Assembly (NCBI RefSeq): GCF_023702125.1
Contig: NZ_CP098415.1
Span: 2,728,001 to 2,792,000 of the forward strand
Direction: 5' to 3'
DNA from: Halorubrum hochsteinianum
Lineage (GTDB): Archaea; Halobacteriota; Halobacteria; Halobacteriales; Haloferacaceae
DNA length: 64,000 bases
Part shown: positions 26,505 through 35,302 of the stretch, piece by piece
Position numbering within the stretch: position 1 is the stretch's first letter
Layout: each line of letters begins with the position of its first letter
Translations under genes and position numbers: made by a program
The notes under the pieces: generated by a model
Seen by the model: only the letters and a program-made list of their open reading frames with translations
Databases searched by the model: none
Told to the model about the DNA's origin: nothing

Positions 26505-29399
26505 TCAGTCCCGCTCCGCCTCGGCGGCTCGGACCAGGTCCCGAAGCTCCGCCACTTCGAGCGGCTCGATCGGTTCGCGGGTCCCGTCTGCCGTGTAGAA
26601 CAGACTCGCCGTGACCTCCTTGTCCGGGAACCACTCGTCGAGCACGTGGTAGTACACGCTGAGCTGTTTCCGGTACTCGGACTGCGCCCGGCGCGTCGCG
26701 TCCGTGTTGTAGTCGACGATTTCGACCAGATCGGCCGTCTCGTGGACGAGGTCCGCGATCCCCGAGACGGTGACCCGGCGTCCGTCGACCTCGATCGGGA
26801 GCGTCACCGGCTCCTCGACGTGGAGTTCGCCCGGCAGCCCGTCGATGAACTCGGCGACCCGCCGCTCGTGGTCGCTCGACGGCGTCGCGTCGTCCGCGTC
26901 GAGCGCGTACGCCTCGGCGAAGTCGTGGACCTTCGAGCCGAAGTCCATCCCGCGCGTCTCCGGTTCCGAGTCGGGTTCGGGACCGGCCTCCGGTCGTTCG
27001 TCCGCCTCCTCGAACACGGTCTCGTCCATCAGCGAGTGCGGGGTGTGACCGACCGGCCCCTCCGGGGTCGTCACCGCGAACGGCAGTTCCGCGTCGGCCG
27101 GCTCGCCGCGGTCGAACGGCTCGACGGCGGGGTCTATCTCCCCGACCCCGACGGGAAGCGCCTCCAGGAACGCGTTCGGCTCCTCGCCGGCCGCGAAGAC
27201 GACGTGGCGCTCCGCGCGCGACACGGCGACGTACAGCAGGCGACGCTCCTCGTCGTACTCGCGGGGCAGACAGCGCCGAATGACGTCGTACCGCCAGTTG
27301 TCGTAGACGTGCGGGTGCGTCCCCGCCTCGGAGTACCGCTTCCGCAGGCGGAGTCCGACCGGGTCCCGGTACTCGACGACGCTCGACCCGCTGGTCCGGG
27401 GCGGGAACCGCCCGTCGTTCATGTTCGCCAGCACGACGATCGGGTACTCCAGCCCCTTCGCCGCGTGGATCGTCTGGACGGTCACCGCGTCGTCGCCCGC
27501 GTTCGCGCTGCGATCGACCGTGGTCCCGGCCTCGATACCGCGCTCGACGAACCGGATCAGCTCGCCGCGGGTGACGGTCGTCGCGTCGTACGTCGACTGG
27601 ACCGTGTGGAGGAGGAGGTCCGCGGTGTCGCCGGTGAAGCCGTAGCGGTCGAGGACGCGGCGCGCGACCGCGCCGACCGACTCCAGTCCGCGGAGCGCGT
27701 CGCGGAACGCGACCGCGTCGTCCGGGTACGACGCCGTCGCTAACGCGTGATCGATCTCGTCGAACGCGTAGCCGGCCCGTTCGAGGACGACCGCCCAGCC
27801 GCGCTCGGCGTCCGATTCGAGGATCCGGAGCCACGCGAGCAGCAGCTTCGCCGGGTCGGTCCGGAACAGCTCGACCCCGCCGTCGTACGCCACCGGGAAG
27901 TCGTACTCGTCGGCGACGTCGAGGAGCTCCCGGCCGTAGTCCCGCGTCCGCGTGAACACCGCGATGTCGCCGTACTCCGGCGGGCGCGGCTCGCCGTCCT
28001 CGCCTTCGACTGCGTAGTCGTCGTCGCCGACGATACGCTGAATCTTCGCGAGGACGGCCTCGTGTTCGTCCTCGTGGGCGATCCCCTCGACCACGGTGTT
28101 GTCGACGGCCGCGTTCGAAGAGAGCTCGACCACGTCGTCGAGGGGGGCGTCCACCGCCTCGCCGCTCGTCGCCGGCGTCTCGATGGCCCGCTCGGAGAGG
28201 TCGATGACGGACGCCGTCGACCGGTAGTTCTCCCGGAGCTCGATCCGGGTGGGGTCGGGCGCGTCGAACGAGACCCGGTCGGCGTCGTCGTTGAGGTCGG
28301 CGGCGAACCGCGCCAGCCGCTCCTCGAAGTCGAGGATGTTCCGCACGTCCGCGTACTGGAACGAGTAGATGCTCTGCTTCCAGTCGCCGACGGCGCAGAA
28401 GTTCTCGGTCCCGGAGAGAAGGAGGGCGAGCTTGAACTGGATCTCGCTGGTGTCCTGGAACTCGTCGACCATCACGTACTCGAACTGCGCTTCCTCCCGG
28501 ACGCGCGGGTCCTCGCGCAGGAGCACGAACGCGAACAGCTGGAGGAAGCCGAAGGTGAGGTAGTTCCGCCGCAGCGCGAACCGGACGTACTCGACGTAGG
28601 CGTCGTGGACGAACGACCTGAGCCCCTCGCGGTCCTCGTCGAACACGCGCCTCGCCACCTCGTCGTCGAGGCGTTTCGTCCCGCGGCCGCCCCGAAGCTC
28701 CGACTTCGAGGGCGCGTCGGGGAGGTACGCCCTGTTCCGTCCGAAGCGACTTAGGTCCTCCCGCAGGGGGGACTGCTTCCGGCCGTCGTTCCGGGGGCGG
28801 TTCGCGGCGTCGAACCGCTCTCTGAACGCGTCGAAGTCGCCGTCGAGGTGCGACTCGCCGTCGCCGTACCAGCCGTCGGTCGTGGGGAACACGCCCTTCG
28901 CGGCGAGTTCCCGGATCAGGTCGAGCAGCTCCTCCGGTTCTGAGAGCACCCGGTAGAAGTCGGCGTGCTCCGGGTGGTCGCCGCGGAAGCCGTCGAAGAA
29001 CTCCCGGAACCGCTCGGCCTCGACCAGTTCGTCGTCGATCACCCGCGTCGACCCCGTGATCCGCTCGTCGAGTCCGAGGTGCGTCGGGGCGGCGTGGCCG
29101 TGTTCCCGGAGGACCTCGTGACAGTGCGAGTGGAACGTCCGGATCGGCGCGTCCGCGAGCTCTCGCAGCCCGTACGCGCTCCGGTCGACGATCCGCTCTT
29201 TCATCTCGGTCGCGGCGCTCCGCGTGAACGTCGCGAGCAGGACGTCGTCGGGCTCGACGCCGGCGCGGTCGACGATCTTCCCGTAGCGTCGGGCGATGGC
29301 GAACGTCTTCCCGGTCCCCGGCCCGGCGTCGACGAGGTACGCGCCCTCCGTGTTCTCGATGAGTCTCCGCTGTGCGTCGTTCGGCGTCGGGTCGCTCAT
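26505..29399 (-). CDS. UvrD/RecB-type helicase with degenerate nuclease domain (AddA-like)
   Basis: This 964-residue superfamily 1 helicase has Walker A AGPGTGKT (residues 25-32), motif II MVDEFQDTS and the later motifs TIHAAKGLEYPIV and RLLYVAVSRAERHVVF. The C-terminus has a PD-(D/E)xK-like block (VSGIADLVHETADLVEIVDY) in which the catalytic Lys position reads Asn (DYNTD). The nuclease site therefore looks inactive. It overlaps the AddB-like gene by four bases (ATGA), which precedes it. The pair probably resects double-strand breaks for recombination. Confidence 0.88.
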   Translation of the reverse strand: MSDPTPNDAQRRLIENTEGAYLVDAGPGTGKTFAIARRYGKIVDRAGVEPDDVLLATFTRSAATEMKERIVDRSAYGLRELADAPIRTFHSHCHEVLREHGHAAPTHLGLDERITGSTRVIDDELVEAERFREFFDGFRGDHPEHADFYRVLSEPEELLDLIRELAAKGVFPTTDGWYGDGESHLDGDFDAFRERFDAANRPRNDGRKQSPLREDLSRFGRNRAYLPDAPSKSELRGGRGTKRLDDEVARRVFDEDREGLRSFVHDAYVEYVRFALRRNYLTFGFLQLFAFVLLREDPRVREEAQFEYVMVDEFQDTSEIQFKLALLLSGTENFCAVGDWKQSIYSFQYADVRNILDFEERLARFAADLNDDADRVSFDAPDPTRIELRENYRSTASVIDLSERAIETPATSGEAVDAPLDDVVELSSNAAVDNTVVEGIAHEDEHEAVLAKIQRIVGDDDYAVEGEDGEPRPPEYGDIAVFTRTRDYGRELLDVADEYDFPVAYDGGVELFRTDPAKLLLAWLRILESDAERGWAVVLERAGYAFDEIDHALATASYPDDAVAFRDALRGLESVGAVARRVLDRYGFTGDTADLLLHTVQSTYDATTVTRGELIRFVERGIEAGTTVDRSANAGDDAVTVQTIHAAKGLEYPIVVLANMNDGRFPPRTSGSSVVEYRDPVGLRLRKRYSEAGTHPHVYDNWRYDVIRRCLPREYDEERRLLYVAVSRAERHVVFAAGEEPNAFLEALPVGVGEIDPAVEPFDRGEPADAELPFAVTTPEGPVGHTPHSLMDETVFEEADERPEAGPEPDSEPETRGMDFGSKVHDFAEAYALDADDATPSSDHERRVAEFIDGLPGELHVEEPVTLPIEVDGRRVTVSGIADLVHETADLVEIVDYNTDATRRAQSEYRKQLSVYYHVLDEWFPDKEVTASLFYTADGTREPIEPLEVAELRDLVRAAEAERD

Positions 29400-31978
29400 C
29401 GGTCCCCCTCCAGAAGCAGGTCGCGGTTGTCCACGCGCCGGTAGTTCGGCTCGCCGCCGAGCCCGTCGACCGGGAACCGCTCCTCGCCGGATCGTCGCCG
29501 GTTCAGTTCCGCCAAGCGCTCGTCGACGAACGACTCGAAGGCGTCGAGGTCGCCGCGGAAGAACGCGCGCTTGCGGACGCCGTTAAGCGCCCGGATCGCC
29601 TGGTCCGCGCCCTTCTCGGCGTCGACGTCGTCTGACGTGCCGGCGTCGACGGCGGCGGTGAACCGCTCGGCGAACGCGGAGTCGCGAAGCTCGCCCTTGT
29701 CCGTCGTCTCGGGGAACGTCAGGTCCGCGACGGCGTCGGCGTAGGCCGCGTAGCCGAGGTCGTCGAACGTCTCCCGGCAGTCGGCGTAGCCGTCGAGCAG
29801 TTCCTCGTAGGCGTCGCGGGAGCCGACGTACTCGTCGAACGCGACCGGGTGGTACGACACCGTCGCGAGCGCGTCGTCGAGGTCGGCGTCGCCCGCGACC
29901 GCGTCGGCCATCGGTTCGAGGAAGTGGAAGAACGTGAACTCCAGCGGCTCGTCGGGCCGCAGTTGACGGTAGTAGGTCAGGTACAGCGCCGCCTGGAAGT
30001 TCGGCGTATCGGCCGGCGGATCGATCGCCGCGCTCTTGACGACCTGCGAGGGGCGCTTCTTGGCCCCGCTCTTGTAGTCGAGCAGGTGCGTCGGCGCTCG
30101 CACGAGGTCGATCTTCCCCTTGACGCCGAGCGCGGCGTCCTCGAACCAGCGCTCGGTGAGCGGGGAGTCGACCGGCTCGTCGAAGTACTCCGCGAAGAAG
30201 TTGTCCCCCCAGCCCGACGTCGGCGTGAGGAACTCGTCGGACTCCGGGGCGTTCTCGTCCAGATACTCCGCGATCAGGTCCAGTCCGATTCGATAGGTCC
30301 GCCGGCGGAGGGGCTCGTCCGCGGCCGAGAAGAACGCCTCGGTCTCGCCGAGCATGGCGTCGACGGGGTCGTCGCGGTCGGCCGCTCGCACGACCTCCGG
30401 GTGGTTCACGTAGAACTCCGCGAAGTCGTGGAAGAGGTTCCCCTCGACGAACCGCTCCCGATCGGGCGAATCGAGGAGCCGCCCGAAGAGGTAGTCGCGC
30501 GGGCTGTTGACGTAGCCGTTGAGGGCGGACTGGCTGACCGTCTCGACCGGCTCGGGGTCGACCCCGAGCGGCCGGCGGTCGAAGCCGTCCCCGGTCCGTC
30601 GCGGTCGCCGCCGGTGCTCGACCGAGTCGAGGTCGCTGAACCGCTCGAACTCCGCGTCGAGCAGGTCGCCGAAGTACAGACAGGGCGTGACCGGCTCGCC
30701 GCCAGCGGCGTCCCGGACGAGGTAGTACTGGCGCTCGCCGCTCTGGAGCAGGCGCTGGAAGTCCCCGACGTAGCGCTCGAACTGCGCCTCGGTGTCCACC
30801 CACGGGCGCTGCGGGGCGGAGTGGGTCCACTCTTCCCCCATCCCGAGGTGGAACACCACGGGTCGGTCCACGTATGCCGAGGACTTCGCGTCGGCGAGGA
30901 GGACCCCCTCGTTGTCCCTGTCGACGGGGACCTCGTAGGTCTGGAGGTAGTAGGCGAGCCGGTCGACCGCGGCCTCGGTCACGGGGTCGTCCGCGAGACC
31001 GAGCTTCCGTAGCTCCTCGTCGAACCGCGCCAGTTCGACGCCGGCCCGGTCCGCGTACGCGTCGAGCGCCGCCGCGAACGTCCGCTCCTCGATCCCGTCG
31101 CGAAACTCCCGCACCCACTCGACGGCGGGACCGCTGACCGCCGCGAGTCGGCGGTCGCGGTCGCGCACCGGGATCTCAGCACCCAACTGCGCGAACAGGG
31201 GAGCGACGTCGCCGACGGTCGTGTCCGGCCCCCGGAACCCGAGCCGGAGCAGTTGAACGAACGCCCTGTGGTGCGGGTCGTCGGCGAACCCGGGTCCGCC
31301 GTAGAAGGGAACGTCCGCCGCTTCGAGGGCGGACTCGACGAGCGAGGAGTACTGCCCGCCGCCGTCGAGGACGACCGCGACGCGGTCGGCGTTGTCCGCC
31401 GAGACCGCGTCGAGGAGCGCGGCGACGATGTCGGTCGCCGACTCGAAGACGTGGAACGGCGGGTGGTCGAAGCCGTCGCCCGTGAACAGCTCGACGCGGT
31501 CGAACGACTCCGGGAGGACGCCGCGCTCCAAGGCGGTCAGCCGGTCGTGGCCGACGACGGCGACCGACCGGTCGTCGTCGATCGAGTACTCCGTGAGCCG
31601 CTTCGACGTGGTCCGGAGGGTCCGCATCGCCTCGACGACCTCGCGGGTCGCGTCGTCGACGTAGGCGTCGTACTCGAAGATCGCGTCGAGCCGGCCCCGA
31701 TGTTCCCAGCACTGGAGGACGTTCCCGACCGCGTACGCGATCGCCTTCCAGTCGCGGTCCGTCTCCGAGGCGAGTTCGAGGAACGCGCGGCGGTCCTCCG
31801 CCTGCTCCCGGCGACCGGCCGCGAGGCGGCGCGGCGTGGTCGCGAACGTCCCGAAGTGCGGGCGGTCGAGGCGGCGGTTGATCGCGCTCGCGAGCGGGGC
31901 GTCGGGAGCGACGACGAGGTCGTACTCGGCGAGTTCCGCGTAGAGTGCGTCGGCAGACTTCGCTTCGCGGATAGGCAC
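29396..31978 (-). CDS. AddB-like nuclease/helicase subunit (PD-(D/E)xK)
   Basis: The 860-residue product has a degenerate helicase-like front and a C-terminal nuclease block GVKGKIDLVRAPTHLLDYKSG with the expected Asp...Asp-x-Lys, followed by AALYLTYYRQL. Unlike bacterial AddB, the four-Cys iron-sulfur cluster around the nuclease is absent; only scattered Cys residues remain. Start is GTG at 31978. It is first in the two-gene unit, the AddA-like gene being second. Active nuclease in this subunit and an apparently dead one in the other would make a one-nuclease complex. Confidence 0.82.
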   Translation of the reverse strand: MPIREAKSADALYAELAEYDLVVAPDAPLASAINRRLDRPHFGTFATTPRRLAAGRREQAEDRRAFLELASETDRDWKAIAYAVGNVLQCWEHRGRLDAIFEYDAYVDDATREVVEAMRTLRTTSKRLTEYSIDDDRSVAVVGHDRLTALERGVLPESFDRVELFTGDGFDHPPFHVFESATDIVAALLDAVSADNADRVAVVLDGGGQYSSLVESALEAADVPFYGGPGFADDPHHRAFVQLLRLGFRGPDTTVGDVAPLFAQLGAEIPVRDRDRRLAAVSGPAVEWVREFRDGIEERTFAAALDAYADRAGVELARFDEELRKLGLADDPVTEAAVDRLAYYLQTYEVPVDRDNEGVLLADAKSSAYVDRPVVFHLGMGEEWTHSAPQRPWVDTEAQFERYVGDFQRLLQSGERQYYLVRDAAGGEPVTPCLYFGDLLDAEFERFSDLDSVEHRRRPRRTGDGFDRRPLGVDPEPVETVSQSALNGYVNSPRDYLFGRLLDSPDRERFVEGNLFHDFAEFYVNHPEVVRAADRDDPVDAMLGETEAFFSAADEPLRRRTYRIGLDLIAEYLDENAPESDEFLTPTSGWGDNFFAEYFDEPVDSPLTERWFEDAALGVKGKIDLVRAPTHLLDYKSGAKKRPSQVVKSAAIDPPADTPNFQAALYLTYYRQLRPDEPLEFTFFHFLEPMADAVAGDADLDDALATVSYHPVAFDEYVGSRDAYEELLDGYADCRETFDDLGYAAYADAVADLTFPETTDKGELRDSAFAERFTAAVDAGTSDDVDAEKGADQAIRALNGVRKRAFFRGDLDAFESFVDERLAELNRRRSGEERFPVDGLGGEPNYRRVDNRDLLLEGDR

Positions 31979-32092
31979 GCCTACCCGAGATACGGACGAG
32001 TCACAAAAAGATAGCGGGGCGGCGCGCTCGGTCGGATCGGCGGACTCACCCCGGCGTCTCCGACACGACCGGTGCTCACCCCCGCCGCGCCG

Positions 32093-33283
32093 TCACCAGT
32101 CGTACTCATCGCGGGGGTCGACCGCGTCGCGCTCGCGGTCGAAGACGTGCTCGCCGTCGACGAAGACGTGTCGCGTCCGGCTGTCGTTCTCGTAGAATAT
32201 CCCGTCCCAGACCGCCACGTCGGCGTCTGTCCCGGCCTCCAGCGTGCCGACGCGGTCGTCGATCCCGAGGATCTCGGCGGGGTAGCGCGTGACCGCCTCC
32301 AGCGCCTCCGACTCCGGGAAGCCCTCGCGGACCGCGAGCCCGACGCAGACGTCGAGGTGCTGTTGGGGGAGCACGGGCGCGTCCGTCTGGATCGCGACCT
32401 TCACCCCGGCCTCGCGGAGGATCGCGGGCGTCTCGAAGGTGATGTTGCGGAGCTCGTACTTCGCGCCCGAGTACAGCGAGGGGCCGACGATGGCGGGCAC
32501 GTCCCGCTCCGCGAACTCCTCGGCGATCAGGTGGCCCTCGGTCGCGTGTTCGATCGAGAGCGACTCGATCCCGAACTCCTCGGCGATCCGGAAGACGGTC
32601 ATGATGTCGTCGCTCCGGTGGGCGTGGACGCGGAGCGGGAGCTCCTCGGTGAGGACGCGCGCGAGGTTCTCCATGCCGAGGTCGCGCTCGAACGGCTCGC
32701 CCTCGTTGCGGGCGTGTTCGCGCCGGTCGACGTAGTCTTCGGCCTCCATCAGCGCCTCGCGGAGCGTGGCCGCGACGCCGGGGCGCGTCGAGGGCTGGCG
32801 GCCCTGCTCCTCGCCGTGGAAGCGCTTCGGGTTCTCGCCCATCGCCGCCTTCATCCCGTCCTCGCGGATCAGCATCTCGTCGGCGGTCAGCCCGTGGGTC
32901 TTCATCGAGCAGATGATCCCGCCGATCACGTTGCCGGACCCCATCCGCGCCGAGACGGCGGTGACGCCGTTCTGGAACGCGTGTTTCAGCTCCTCGTCGC
33001 GGGGGTGGAAGCCGTCGAGCGCGTTGACGTGCGGGGTGACCGCCGACGTGCCCTCGTTGACGTCGCCGTCCTCCGGTTCGCCCCACTCCGCCATGCCGGC
33101 GTGGCTGTGCGCGTCGACGAGCCCCGGCGTGACGTGGTGGCCCGAGACGTCGATCACGGTGGCCTCCTCCGGCGGCTCCTCGTCCTCCACGGAGGCAATC
33201 TCGCCGTCGTCGATGACGACGGTCGCGTCGATCGTTCCCCGCTCCGTTGCCGTGTGGACGGTCCCGCCGACGAGCGCGTACAT
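32093..33283 (-). CDS. Amidohydrolase
   Basis: This 396-residue metal-dependent hydrolase has the family's HSHAGMAEWG metal motif in GLVDAHSHAG, RVHAHRSDDI, SIEHATEGH and a distal Asp in IQTDAPVL. Such enzymes deaminate or open cyclic amides, for example imidazolonepropionase-like or dihydroorotase-like. The substrate is unclear. It starts at ATG 33283 and is 104 bases from the wHTH gene on the same strand. Confidence 0.87.
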   Translation of the reverse strand: MYALVGGTVHTATERGTIDATVVIDDGEIASVEDEEPPEEATVIDVSGHHVTPGLVDAHSHAGMAEWGEPEDGDVNEGTSAVTPHVNALDGFHPRDEELKHAFQNGVTAVSARMGSGNVIGGIICSMKTHGLTADEMLIREDGMKAAMGENPKRFHGEEQGRQPSTRPGVAATLREALMEAEDYVDRREHARNEGEPFERDLGMENLARVLTEELPLRVHAHRSDDIMTVFRIAEEFGIESLSIEHATEGHLIAEEFAERDVPAIVGPSLYSGAKYELRNITFETPAILREAGVKVAIQTDAPVLPQQHLDVCVGLAVREGFPESEALEAVTRYPAEILGIDDRVGTLEAGTDADVAVWDGIFYENDSRTRHVFVDGEHVFDRERDAVDPRDEYDW

Positions 33284-33387
33284 GGAACGGGGTTCAGCGG
33301 GACGGTACTAAACGGTTCAGGCCGCGGATCGTGCCGTCGGAACCGATCCCCGATCCGAGGCCGTCGCGCTCGCCTCAGCGCGGACGA

Positions 33388-33618
33388 CTAACTCCGTTCG
33401 GCTCTCAGGATCAGTTCCGCCTTCTCCGTCAGGGTGTAAACCGTCCTTCGACCGTCCTCTTCGCCCTCGATGTAGTCCGCCGCTTCGAGTTCGGACAGGT
33501 GCTGGTAGATCGTACTTCCCTGTACGTTGAGTTCCTTCGCCAGAACGTAGCCGTGCCTCGGCTCGTCTTCCAACAGAGAGAGGATGCGACGCTTCGAGTC
33601 CGTCAGCGTGAGTCCCAT
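33388..33618 (-). CDS. Small winged-helix transcriptional regulator
   Basis: The 76-residue protein is a compact winged helix-turn-helix (LTDSKRRILSLLEDEPRHGYV, LAKELNVQGSTIYQHLSELE, then the wing EGEEDGRRTVYTLTEK), like PadR or ArsR/MarR-type DNA-binding domains. ATG 33618 is chosen because upstream in-frame sequence is not protein-like and overlaps the divergent promoter. The gene faces away from the methyltransferase cassette across an 82-base gap with AT-rich promoter elements, so it may be the controller of that cassette. Confidence 0.8.
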   Translation of the reverse strand: MGLTLTDSKRRILSLLEDEPRHGYVLAKELNVQGSTIYQHLSELEAADYIEGEEDGRRTVYTLTEKAELILRAERS

Positions 33619-33655
33619 CAGCCGGCTCTTGGCGTAGCCCGGTGAAAAACAATGT

Positions 33656-33664
33656 AAATATAAG
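33656..33664 (+). promoter_or_regulatory. TATA-like box of the modification cassette
   Basis: AAATATAAG lies 37-45 bases before the ATG at 33701. The 82-base divergent gap also has to serve the wHTH gene, so the two promoters must overlap. This arrangement is common for control of restriction genes. Confidence 0.5.
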
Positions 33665-33700
33665 CGCCTATGGGTAGGTAACCACCTGCGTAATATCCGG

Positions 33701-34414
33701 ATGGTGGAGAACTCAAGTAGCCAGCCCGCCCAAGACACTGGTAATCAGATGTATTTAGTCGATCTGCGGGAACAAATTCGGAGTTCGGACTCCCTCGACG
33801 CGGCTCTCCGATCTACAGACGGCGTCTGGGAGGACATCTACGAGGCGATGGAGCCGACGGAGACGCTCTGGGTCATCGCCCCCAACGACTACCGTGACGG
33901 TCGGATGTGGCCGTGTGCGTTGGCATTTGCGGATTACATTCGAGACGGAGCCGCCTTCGATCTCAAGAACACGATCAGCGTACACTCACGCGAAGCCACC
34001 ACCGACGAGCCCGACCTCCGGCCGAGTTACTGCGACATCCTCTTTCTCGTGCGCGACAAGCGAAACTATCAGTTCCACAAGGACCGGATACGGGTCTCAC
34101 ACGTCTACGAGGGGAACGAGTGGGGTGACGACCGAGAGACCGGCCAAAGCGCCTATCACGACACGGAAGTCAGACGGTACAACCCGGAGGGCAAAGACCC
34201 CGGTAACGTCTGGCTGCGCGAAGACCGCACTCAGACGAGCGATCAGTCCGTGGACGAAACCGGCACCCTCTCTCTCTCCGAAGCCGTCCGGCGGTGCGTG
34301 CTAGCGGGGTCGGGCGACGGGGAGACGGTCAACGCGCTGTGGGCCGACGACTTCGAAGACGCGATCACCGCCGAGAACCGAACGATGAACGATATCGAAG
34401 CGGGGACGTTGTGA
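33701..34414 (+). CDS. Degenerate DNA-methyltransferase-like protein (putative partner subunit)
   Basis: This 237-residue protein parallels the core of the next gene, an active methyltransferase. Stretches align in order: ETLWVIAPNDYRDGRMW with GTMWIVVDTVMERG; a YCDILFLVRDKRNYQFHKDR segment with EYVVYLSKNRDHEFDDGDR; DPGNVWLRED with GNLWRHP; then VRRCVLAGSGDGETVN with IVKVSTDEGDTVLDP. The catalytic SPPY motif and the SAM-binding DPFxGSGTT are both missing, so it is probably not catalytic. It overlaps the next gene (TGATG). A dead partner to an active methylase, for DNA recognition or allostery, is the best guess. Confidence 0.68.
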   Translation: MVENSSSQPAQDTGNQMYLVDLREQIRSSDSLDAALRSTDGVWEDIYEAMEPTETLWVIAPNDYRDGRMWPCALAFADYIRDGAAFDLKNTISVHSREATTDEPDLRPSYCDILFLVRDKRNYQFHKDRIRVSHVYEGNEWGDDRETGQSAYHDTEVRRYNPEGKDPGNVWLREDRTQTSDQSVDETGTLSLSEAVRRCVLAGSGDGETVNALWADDFEDAITAENRTMNDIEAGTL

Positions 34415-35196
34415 TGCCGGAACTCGACGACTTCCCCGACCTCGACGTTCACTGGAGTTCCAGCGAGGAGATGGCCGAAGTCGAGGACGGGTCCGTACAG
34501 TCCGTCATCACTTCGCCGCCCTACTGGGATCTGAAAGACTACGGGCACGAAGAGCAGATCGGCACCTCCGACGAGTCCTACGAGCGCTACCACGACCGTC
34601 TGGACCGAGTCTGGAGCGAGTGCTACGACGTCCTCCGCGAGGACGGCACGATGTGGATCGTCGTGGACACGGTCATGGAGAGAGGCGATCTCAAGCTGTT
34701 ACCGTATCACATTGCGGAGCGCGCGGAAGCTGTCGGGTTCGTCCTACAGGACGTGGCGGTCTGGCACAAACCGACCGCCATCGCGGGGATGACCGACAGA
34801 AACGTCGTCAACAAAAAGGAGTACGTGGTCTATCTCTCGAAGAACAGGGACCACGAGTTCGACGACGGGGATCGAGAGCACGGCCTCGAAGACCCCGCGG
34901 TGTCCGAAGGCGATCGACTCGGCAACCTCTGGAGACACCCCGTCAAGCGCGGATCCGTCGGTACCAACGTGCTTCATAAAGCCCCCTATCCCGCGTCCCT
35001 CGTCGACAGGATCGTGAAGGTCTCGACCGACGAGGGCGACACCGTTCTCGACCCGTTCCTCGGCAGTGGCACGACCGCGAAGTCCGCCCTTCGCCTCCAG
35101 AGAAAGTGTATCGGCTACGAACTCAACGAGGACTTTGACGACGTCATCGCCGACCGCCTCTCCGATCTCGCGCAGCAGTCGCTCACCGACTTCTGA
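34414..35196 (+). CDS. Beta-class DNA methyltransferase (amino-methylating)
   Basis: The 260-residue enzyme has motif IV TSPPYW (residues 33-38, TSPPYWDLKDYG) before motif I (DPFLGSGTTAKSALRLQRKC, from residue 213). That order defines the beta class, and SPPY suggests N4-cytosine or N6-adenine methylation. It ends ELNEDFDDVIADRLSDLA like other type II methylases. It is translationally coupled to the degenerate partner (ATG 34414 overlaps its stop), and followed by the probable nuclease. It probably protects the host sequence that the nuclease would cut. Confidence 0.88.
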   Translation: MPELDDFPDLDVHWSSSEEMAEVEDGSVQSVITSPPYWDLKDYGHEEQIGTSDESYERYHDRLDRVWSECYDVLREDGTMWIVVDTVMERGDLKLLPYHIAERAEAVGFVLQDVAVWHKPTAIAGMTDRNVVNKKEYVVYLSKNRDHEFDDGDREHGLEDPAVSEGDRLGNLWRHPVKRGSVGTNVLHKAPYPASLVDRIVKVSTDEGDTVLDPFLGSGTTAKSALRLQRKCIGYELNEDFDDVIADRLSDLAQQSLTDF

Positions 35197-35232
35197 GTCC
35201 GCGACCGCTTCGGTTCACCGTCGCGTAGACAC

Positions 35233-35248
35233 ATAGGAGATCACCTAT
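35233..35248. promoter_or_regulatory. Imperfect palindrome ATAGG-AGATCA-CCTAT before the nuclease gene
   Basis: Arms ATAGG and CCTAT flank a GATC-centred core, 23 bases upstream of the TATA-like box at 35271-35278. The gap between methylase and nuclease is 106 bases, so the nuclease has its own promoter. A C-protein-like site for the wHTH regulator is possible. Confidence 0.4.
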
Positions 35249-35270
35249 ACAACGGCGATCGCGGGCTCAT

Positions 35271-35278
35271 ACTATATG
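35271..35278 (+). promoter_or_regulatory. TATA-like box of the restriction-enzyme-like gene
   Basis: ACTATATG lies 25-32 bases before the GTG start at 35303, the spacing of a leaderless transcript. Confidence 0.5.
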
Positions 35279-35302
35279 CGGTGATGGCGAGCGAATACCG
35301 AC

